15,803 nt of DNA from Physocladia obscura (Eukaryota; Chytridiomycota; Chytridiomycetes; Chytridiales; Chytriomycetaceae), in NCBI GenBank assembly GCA_027596945.1, contig JADGJH010000639.1, positions 1 to 15,803 of the forward strand, written 5' to 3'. How positions within the stretch are numbered: the first letter of the stretch is position 1; every line of letters begins with the position of its first letter. This document shows, one piece after another, positions 9,851-15,803 of this stretch. Both the position numbers and the translations under genes were made by a program. The notes below the pieces were generated by a model, which was not told where the DNA came from, searched no databases, and was given only the letters and a program-made list of their open reading frames with translations.

Positions 9851-10747
9851 ACTAGTGTTAAACAATCAAGAATTCACAAACACCAAAGCTCACGTAAACA
9901 TCAACTCCAAAACATTACCGAAAGTTTTAATGTTTAGAATACATCCACAATTGTCGAATTTGAAAAAACTACAGCAACAAGCAATTAACAAGTTGCAAGC
10001 AAAAGTTTGGAATCCAAACAACGCCTATTCTTGGGAACCAGATATGCGCGGATATCATTCTGTTGGAAATAATGCCTATACTTTTCCTAGCGGTGCAATT
10101 GAGTAAAACCGTTTGGAAACTCAACATCATATTTTTTCTGTGATTTTTTATGGGTATATCAACAAAAAAAATAAAAATAAAATAAAAAACAACAGCAACA
10201 ACATTTCATGTATCCAAATAATTTATTTTTCTCTTTTATATTTTTTAATCAAATTAAAAAGAAATCCTGATGAAGACAGTATCATTATTCTTGGAATGCC
10301 AAAAGAAAGGCTTCCGAATACATTGACAAAACTTATTCACATAACAAAGCCAGGTGGCTGGATCAAATTTGTGGAAGCTGATACTCCCGTACAACGCTGG
10401 GCCATATTCCAAACAATTCAGCAAAGCTCTGCTTTGCGCAATGCAAGCTCGCGGTTTGGATTGTTATGCTGCTATGAATCTGAAATGGTATGCAAGAGAA
10501 TTCGCTGCCAATATTTCCAATTAAGGGTTAAAAGAGTGCATGCGCGTCATAATGAAGGTACACCTTTGGAACAACTGTGTGCACGAAATAGCAAAGCTGG
10601 ATTTCTTAGATTGGAGTACTGGATGCATAAATCTATGAATTTAACTTGCGAAAATTATCGGCAGCTTGTGGAAAACTGTGTTACCAAGTCGACTGAATAT
10701 GAGTCTTTTTTCAGGCTCGCGCTTTTTATTTTCAAGTGGAAAAGTGA
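9851..10747 (+). pseudogene. Methyltransferase pseudogene, copy C
   Basis: Exon 1 homology runs about 9851-10152. The ATG is replaced: ACT AGT GTT AAA CAA TCA AGA stands where copy D has its MGCHQSK codons. KVWNPNN and WEPDMRGYHSV remain. A premature TAA at 10104-10106 replaces the CAG of the intact copies. Exon 2 is missing; only about 110 bases of A/T-rich sequence separate the exon 1 and exon 3 regions. Exon 3 homology (about 10266-10747) lacks the FDYTHQR part, carries GGWIK for GGWIE, and has two compensating frameshifts that bracket a segment with a further CAA-to-TAA change near 10525. The C-terminal part is still well preserved (EYWMHKSMNLT, YRQLVENCV). Loss of the SAM-binding loop and several breaks make a working enzyme very unlikely. 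Confidence 0.9.
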
Positions 10748-10936
10748 AACGCAACATGTTGTCATACTTTTGCTTTGAATTCTAAGACTTCAGAATTGAA
10801 AAATAGAAATTTAATAACAGCTGAAATCAAAAATTAACTATTGTTAATATTAAAGCACACCTAAAAATATTTTGGAATAAATTTTTTTTAATCTCAAAAA
10901 AAATTTCATACTGCAAATTACAAGTCGTTAAGAATA

Positions 10937-12147
10937 ATGGGTTGTCACCAATCGAAAATAATCAAGATACCGCAGAACGAAATATTTCATAAAGAACCAG
11001 AGCCAGCAAGGCTGCATGCTGATTCTGGTTATAGAAATGCTGATCCGGCAAAGCTTCAACCGCTGAATGCGACACCACAACTACAACAACTGGACATAAT
11101 TAAAGCAACTACTAGCAGTAATATTGACCATCTGCAAGCCAAAGTTTGGAACCCAAATAATCCTGCCTCTTGGGAGCCAGAAATGCGTGGATATCATTCT
11201 GTTGAAGGCAGCAATTATCCGCTTCCCAGTGATGAAATTGAACAGCATCGATTGGAAACTCAACATTATATCCTTCGTGCCATATATCAAGGGTAAAAGC
11301 CGCCGCGCATGCATAATTATGATGATTATTATTGTAATTAGTATCTCATTTAATTTTCATAGAGATATTGTCTGCCCTCAAACAAAAGATTTGATTCAAA
11401 AAGCTGGTGCAAAAGTTCTTGACGTTGGCTGCGCGAAAGGTTTCTGGTTAGAAAGTGTCAGAAAGGATTATCCGTTGGCTGAGTATCATGGTGTTGACAT
11501 TGCTGAAACTTTGGCAACTGAAACCACAGAATATGGCAAAATTAATATCAAATTTGGAAATGTTCTGGAGCGCCTTCCCTGTGAGTTGATAAATTTATTT
11601 TTCTGTTCCCAATCCTTCTCTTTATTTATAACTATTTTCAGATGACGACAGTACATTTGATTATACTCATCAGCGTTTGATTGTTCTTGGAATGCCAAAA
11701 GACAGATTCCCAGATGCATTAAGAGAACTTATTCGAGTGACCAAACCAGGCGGTTGGATTGAAGTTGTTGAAGCTGATGCTGTCATATACAAAGCTGGAC
11801 CATATTCCAAGAAATTCAGCAATGCCCTGCTTGGTGCAATGCATGCACGTGGTCTAGATTGCTATGCTGCCACAAATCTGGAATGGTATGCAAAAGAAGT
11901 TGCAGCCAATATTTCAAATCAAGGAATCAAGACAGTGCATGCATTTCATAATGATAATACTCAACTAGGAACCTTGAGTGCAAAAAATGGTAAAACTGCA
12001 TTTTTCGGAATGGAAGACTGGATGCACAAATCAATTGGTTGCACTCGTGAAGAATATCGAGAACTTGTGGAAAACTGTGTTGCTGAGTGGGCTGAATACA
12101 AATCATTTTGGCAAGGATGTGCCCTTTATTTCCAAGTTAAAAAGTGA
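10937..12147 (+). CDS. SAM-dependent methyltransferase, copy D, probably membrane-anchored by lipid
   Basis: Exons 10937-11292, 11363-11580 and 11642-12147 (introns 70 and 61 bp, GT-AG) encode about 359 residues. Exons 2 and 3 have the same lengths as in copy A; only exon 1 differs, by 36 bases in the linker. Motifs: LDVGCAKGFW (residues 138-147), EYHGVDIAE, LPYDDSTFDYTHQR and ELIRVTKPGGWIEVVEAD. The N-terminus MGCHQSK fits the myristoylation pattern (Gly2, Ser6, Lys7) with Cys3 next to it as a palmitoylation site, as in G-alpha subunits and Src-type kinases. Membrane anchoring is an inference from this pattern. Residues 8-60 look like a flexible linker. No frame damage is visible, so it appears functional. 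The substrate is unknown. Confidence 0.92.
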
Positions 12148-12190
12148 AACAAAATTTCATCTGTTTTTTGATTTAATACAAAAACATATT

Positions 12191-12192
12191 AC

Positions 12193-12226
<34 letters not shown>
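12191..12226 (+). repeat. (TTA)n microsatellite
   Basis: About a dozen TTA/ATT units in tandem lie some 45 bases after the copy D stop codon, so they may fall in its 3' UTR. Frames read across it (Ile-rich or Asn-rich runs) are artefacts of the repeat. Its length is likely to vary between strains. Confidence 0.9.
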
Positions 12227-12228
<2 letters not shown>

Positions 12229-12239
12229 AAAGATGTGAA

Positions 12240-12900
12240 AAACTCTTGAAATTGTTTTTAATAATTTCCGCAAATGTCACATTTATTACCCATAAATTTT
12301 TCAGAAATTTGACAGTATTACCGGCCATCAACTGATCTACTTTCAATTGCTTCAATAGCTACTGCAAATCATCTTTTAACACATCACTTGCACTTGTCAT
12401 TTGTTTTCTAGAGATGGTGGCGTTGTGTTTGGAGATTGCGGAAGATCAAGCTTTGATGATTTCTGAATTGCCAAATCTCCACAAACCCTAAACCAAGCTT
12501 CCCATCCCAGATATAATAAAATAGACATTTAATTCTTTTTTGGTCTTGTTTCTGCATTATGAATAGCTAATGCATCTTTGATTTGTTATTAAAGTTTTGG
12601 TTTTCACTTGACTCTCAAACAACAAAGTTTTTGCCTACAATTTATATTCAACTTTTTCAATTTTTTGTATACTCTGCTCTAACATTCCACTTTTGGAGTG
12701 TCTGCCTTGTTTAATTTGGTGCTTTTTAAAATAAATAAAGTTTATTATATAAAAAAGGAAAAAACAGACCCCCCAAGATTGATACTTCACCCAAGGGAAG
12801 CCAGACTAACTTGCGCAGTAGTTGAGCATTTATCAGGCAATGGAGTTGGCTGCGCATGTTTGTTTTTCTCATTTTAAAAATTAAAACTAGATTAGTATAA
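12240..12900. other. Spacer after the methyltransferase array
   Basis: No gene is supported. A short plus-strand frame after a TTTTCTAG acceptor-like site at 12411 reads GGVVFGDCGRSSFDDF before a stop, which has coding-like composition but no partner exon that I can identify. An AAATAAATAAAG block occurs at about 12730-12740 and could be a 3' processing signal. Confidence 0.45.
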
Positions 12901-12906
12901 TTTATT
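12901..12906 (-). promoter_or_regulatory. Poly(A) signal overlapping the stop of the Cys-rich frame
   Basis: Minus-strand AATAAA at 12906-12901 shares one base with the TAA stop at 12908-12906, the same arrangement as in LSG1. Confidence 0.4.
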
Positions 12907-13556
12907 TAAAATAAAAACATGTGCACCAAACTTTGAATCCACAGCAGAAAATTGAGTTCTTGCCTTGTGGATTGCAATATCTCCACCAGCAGATGCTGTC
13001 TTTGAGTTTAAAATAAAAGAGGAACACATTAGTAGAAAAGGCTTGCTCTGCTTATCCACAACAACCAAAACCACTTACCTACACACACAAGAGCATGACT
13101 TGTGTACTTGACCAGGATAAAGAGTGATGGTGGCTTGGGCCAGTGCAGAGTTGTTGGCAGCAGATTGACTGTTATATTTTGATTTATTATTTGTTCCTTA
13201 ATTAGCATGGAAATGAGAAAACAAAATGATCAGCAGACATGTTTATTTGTTAAGAGCAAGCAAATCAAGGCAGCACAGCCCTGTTGTTCTTGCTCCAACA
13301 GTTTCAATATGCCAAAAGCCATGGCAGTAAGATTCCAGTCGGTGTCACATAATAAAATAAAAAGTTGTTCAGTATAGATCTTATGCAATTATACATATGA
13401 AAACAGTGATAATTACCACAAAAAACTAATCAAACTTACCAGGTGTGTTCAATAACAGCTGTATTACATGCTGTCACAACTAGTTTATGACAGCAGAAGC
13501 AGCAGTCTAAGACTGGCTCCTTATTTTGGGAACTAGAGCTGTTTTTTTGATCTTCT
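12906..13556 (-). CDS. Unidentified Cys-rich protein, three 3' exons of a minus-strand gene
   Basis: Three minus-strand segments join in frame through plausible splice sites: 13556-13440 (acceptor TTTAG, donor GTAAGT), 13168-13079 (acceptor ATAACAG, donor GTAAGT) and 12999-12906 (acceptor CTCAAAG, stop TAA). Phases agree at both joins, giving about 99 residues. The first segment carries CCFCCHK followed by another Cys, and the second ends KSCSCVCR, suggesting metal binding; the last part is hydrophobic and helical. The 271-bp first intron is long for this window. The upstream part of the gene was not found, and I recognise no family. The sequence lies in a region with a decayed transposase, so it may belong to a mobile element. 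The model is an inference from splice phase and frame only. Confidence 0.4.
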
Positions 13557-13599
13557 CTAAAGATAGCAAAAAGAAAAAAATGGAGGGACCCCAAAAATG

Positions 13600-14040
13600 G
13601 ATTGAATCAAGTGAACAAGAGCAAATTTACTGGGAAGTTCAATATTTATTTACATTCAATCACACAGAACAATAAAGAGATATAATAGAATGTAAAGTAA
13701 ACTAAAGAACAATGAGTGCCAAACCCTTTGTGTAGTTGTAAGAGTGTTAGCAATGAAAAAACAAGAGTGAGTGCAAGCAGCAAGCAAGATGATAAAAAGA
13801 TCTCCAGAAATGCTGCATTTGCAAAGTGTCAAAAAGAAAGGAAAAAAACAAAGGAAAAGAAAGGGATGTACAGAGACAGGAAGTTAATGGTGTCAACCTT
13901 CATTCTTCATTGAAAAAGGCTATAAGAATGCTGTTGGATTTTAACTTTTGAAAATGTTTTCAAATATTGTGACAATTGTTTGAAATGAAAAATGTAAAAC
14001 AAAAAGATTTATCCCAAAAAAAAAAAATCACAAATGTTAC
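13600..14040. other. Spacer with a Lys-rich frame upstream of the transposase remnant
   Basis: The only ATG frame of note (13716-13913, plus) is Lys- and Ser-rich with no recognisable motif and could be chance in A-rich sequence, or the decayed N-terminal region of the downstream transposase. I found no clear terminal inverted repeat by eye. Confidence 0.4.
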
Positions 14041-14981
14041 ACCATACAGTTCACCACATGCATGTAGACAAAGGAACATGCATTCATTGTCTATATGGAT
14101 ACTTCTTCCAAGGAATTTGTATGGCCAAGTTAGGAGCTATTTATGGCAAGTCCCCACCTACCATACACTGATGGATCACACAGTACAGATTGCATTTTAC
14201 TGTCACAGCCTACTGCTTACCTGGACAAATGTCGAGAAAAATTCTCAATGCATTTTGCAATCTCCATCTCAACTTCAACAGTACGGCACATTTTACATGA
14301 TGCTGGATACATGCACAAAGTTCTGGAAAGGCACGCATTGCAAATTAAAATGAACAATGTTGCTTGGTATGCTTTGGAACTAAACTCAATGAATTGGCGC
14401 AAATTAAATCTCCTTTTTCTCAACAAGGTTTCATTTAACAATCACGGAATGTTGAAAAACTAAGGATACTCATTTTGTGGTGAGAAACTAGTTTACCGCA
14501 GTGAGTTTATCCAAAACCAAGAGTTTTGTACCTTGATTTCCTGTCTGTTGAGGGAACTTTTAATTAGGATTTATTTTTGCACTGTTGTAAAAAAATGGTT
14601 GAATGCAATACAAAAGTTAAGCAGTATCCTGGAAAATGTTCAGTTTGGATAATGGATGGTGCCAAAATTCACACAGATCAGTTTCTTGTGAACACTCTTT
14701 GCTCTTTTGGTGGCATCATCATTTTTCTTCCAACATACTGCCTGTTCTTCAACCCAATTGAATATTTCTTTAAAATGGTCAAAAGTAAGTTCAAAAAGTA
14801 TTATGAAGAGGAAAAAAAAGAAAATCTCTCCATTTTTATGACAAATATCATGCATTTGTTCCTGCACCATGATTTCAGCAAAATTTTAGACCATTGTGGA
14901 TACAAGATTGCTTGCAGTTTCAATGCTGGATGTGGAAATTCGGCTCAAAGGAACAGGAACTTCTGGGATTTTAATGATTAA
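14040..14981 (+). pseudogene. Degenerate Tc1/mariner-type DD34E transposase
   Basis: A cut-and-paste DNA transposase of the IS630-Tc1-mariner superfamily is recognisable across three frame segments. The first (from about 14097) gives a helix-turn-helix part, GYFFQGICMAKLGAIYGKSP, and hits a TGA at 14169-14171. The second gives AYLDKCREKF, STSTVRHILHDAGYMHKVLE and LLFLNKVSFNNHGML, and hits TAA at 14461-14463. After a shift near 14545 the frame continues through SVEGTF, VWIMDGAKIH and LPTYCLFFNPIEYFF to a stop at 14979-14981. The second Asp (14655-14657) and the Glu (14760-14762) are 34 residues apart, a DD34E spacing. The first catalytic site reads Asn-Lys (14422-14427) where relatives have Asp-Glu. 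Two or more stops, two frameshifts and this substitution mean that it is dead. Confidence 0.85.
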
Positions 14982-14985
14982 ATGA

Positions 14986-15013
14986 AATAAATAAAGTTGA
15001 TAAATTTTTTATT
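14986..15013. terminator. Back-to-back poly(A) signals between convergent frames
   Basis: Overlapping plus-strand AATAAA copies at 14986-14991 and 14990-14995 follow the transposase stop, and a minus-strand AATAAA at 15013-15008 overlaps the stop of the convergent frame. Only 27 bases separate the two stop codons, so the segment looks like a compact bidirectional 3' end. Confidence 0.5.
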
Positions 15014-15456
15014 CTTGATGATCAATATCATCTTGTGGTTGCATCTGTAATTGGAAAAACTGGCCTAAAGTACTATTTGGTGCAGATGCATGTTGAATTT
15101 CTGGTACAATATTTGAATATGTAGCAATTGTAGCTTCCAATGATTTGATATACGCAAAAATGTTCTGAGCATCCTGTTTGAGAAGCACCAATTTAGAGCC
15201 AACATCATAAAGAATATTTTGCGCAATACACATTTCACTGTTGATGTTTGCAAGCTGTGTTGATTCTTGTGAGAGAATAGAGTCAAATAGGTGAGTTAAG
15301 TGTGGGGGGGATCTCCATTAATGAAAGTCTGATGTTTTGGAGTTGGTTTTGAAGCAATGAATGCAGCTCAGATTTGCCAGTTTGCACTAACACTTTTGAA
15401 TTGGTTGTATTGGGATCCACGAGTTCTTTGACAATCAAGTTTGCTGCAGCCCCAGA
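15009..15456 (-). pseudogene. Unidentified helical protein frame, broken at a G run
   Basis: The minus strand is open from about 15310 to the stop at 15011-15009, with a helical, coiled-coil-like sequence (ILSQESTQLANINSEM, then VLLKQDAQNIFAYIKSLEA) and an acidic Gln-rich tail ending DDIDHQE. Upstream, a different frame is open from 15456 to about 15275 and reads similarly (LVQTGKSELHSLLQNQLQNI). The two frames overlap at the homopolymer G run at about 15304-15310, so one gene with a length change in that run is the simplest reading. The upstream frame begins after a TGA at 15459-15457, so earlier exons may exist. The ATG at 15233 is an internal start at best. I recognise no family; it converges on the dead transposase. 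Confidence 0.4.
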
Positions 15457-15803
15457 TCAATCTCATTCTGCTGGTTGCAAAACCATTTGGTCAAACTTGA
15501 CCCAATGAGCTCTTGATGATAATAAAATAGTATATTTAAGAATTGTGACAGAAATTGGCACTGAAGATGCAGCAAGGGTGTGTAATGATGTTGAACTCAA
15601 ATCAACAAATTCCATTATTGATTGTTTTGCTTGAAGCTGATGTATTCATCCATCCTGTCAGTTTCAGGTTGAAAGTCACTAATAGTGTATGTATCACCTC
15701 AATAATGGCTGCTGACTTTAAGGACCTGTTGAAATCTGCATTACTCTGTGGTGGAGTGAATGAGATAAAACCCAAAATATACCCTAACATCATTTTATTC
15801 CAA
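15457..15803. other. Unassigned end of the window
   Basis: Short frames on both strands look partly coding-like: a minus-strand frame at 15793-15602 containing PPQSNADFNRSLKSAA, and a plus-strand frame at the very end reading MAADFKDLLKSALLCGG. They overlap one another, so at most one is real. The minus-strand one could be an upstream exon of the broken 15456-15009 frame. I cannot decide. Confidence 0.3.

Noticed and set aside
12173..12355. Asn-rich minus-strand frame
   Set aside because: The Asn run is simply the (TTA)n microsatellite read on the other strand.
1..15803. CRISPR arrays, bacterial operons, tRNA or rRNA genes
   Set aside because: No direct repeat-spacer pattern, no cloverleaf with a recognisable T-arm and no rRNA-like sequence was seen; spliced genes show that the DNA is eukaryotic nuclear.
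12700..15803. A complete transposon with defined terminal inverted repeats
   Set aside because: I compared the candidate borders by eye (for example the C-rich block near 12770 and the G-rich block near 15304) and found no convincing inverted match, so no element boundaries are claimed.

Overview
This is nuclear DNA from a eukaryote, most likely a fungus from an early-diverging lineage such as a chytrid or mucoromycote. The signs are AT-rich DNA, compact genes with short GT-AG introns (57-79 bp, plus one proposed 271 bp), AATAAA signals close to stop codons, two universal eukaryotic genes (LSG1 and a mitochondrial ABC1/UbiB kinase), and a tandem family of class I methyltransferases of a kind expanded in such fungi. 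The lineage is inferred from gene style and family type, not from a database search. Layout: positions 1-3000 hold the end of a small unidentified minus-strand reading frame (82-249) and the complete four-exon minus-strand LSG1 gene (2961 to 517), a circularly permuted GTPase of 60S ribosome maturation. A T-rich tract lies just upstream of LSG1. A small frameshifted zinc-finger-like remnant (3375 to 3132, minus) sits in the long spacer before a two-exon plus-strand gene (4365-6649), an ADCK2/Cqd1-type UbiB-family protein of the mitochondrion. From 7385 to 12147 there is a tandem methyltransferase array: intact copy A (7385-8569), heavily decayed copy B (about 8725-9010), pseudogene copy C (9851-10747) and intact copy D (10937-12147). 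A and D have three exons with the same splice phases. Copy D begins MGCHQSK, which looks like a myristoylation plus palmitoylation signal; copy A has proline at residue 3. B and C both lack the exon that carries the SAM-binding loop. From about 12.2 kb to the end the DNA changes character: a (TTA)n microsatellite, a Cys-rich three-exon reading frame on the minus strand (13556 to 12906), a degenerate Tc1/mariner DD34E transposase on the plus strand (about 14040-14981) with its first catalytic Asp replaced, and a convergent minus-strand frame (15456 to 15009) broken at a G run. This looks like an accumulation of decayed mobile-element DNA next to a birth-and-death gene family. LSG1 and the UbiB gene are housekeeping and unrelated in pathway; only the methyltransferase copies form a functional group.
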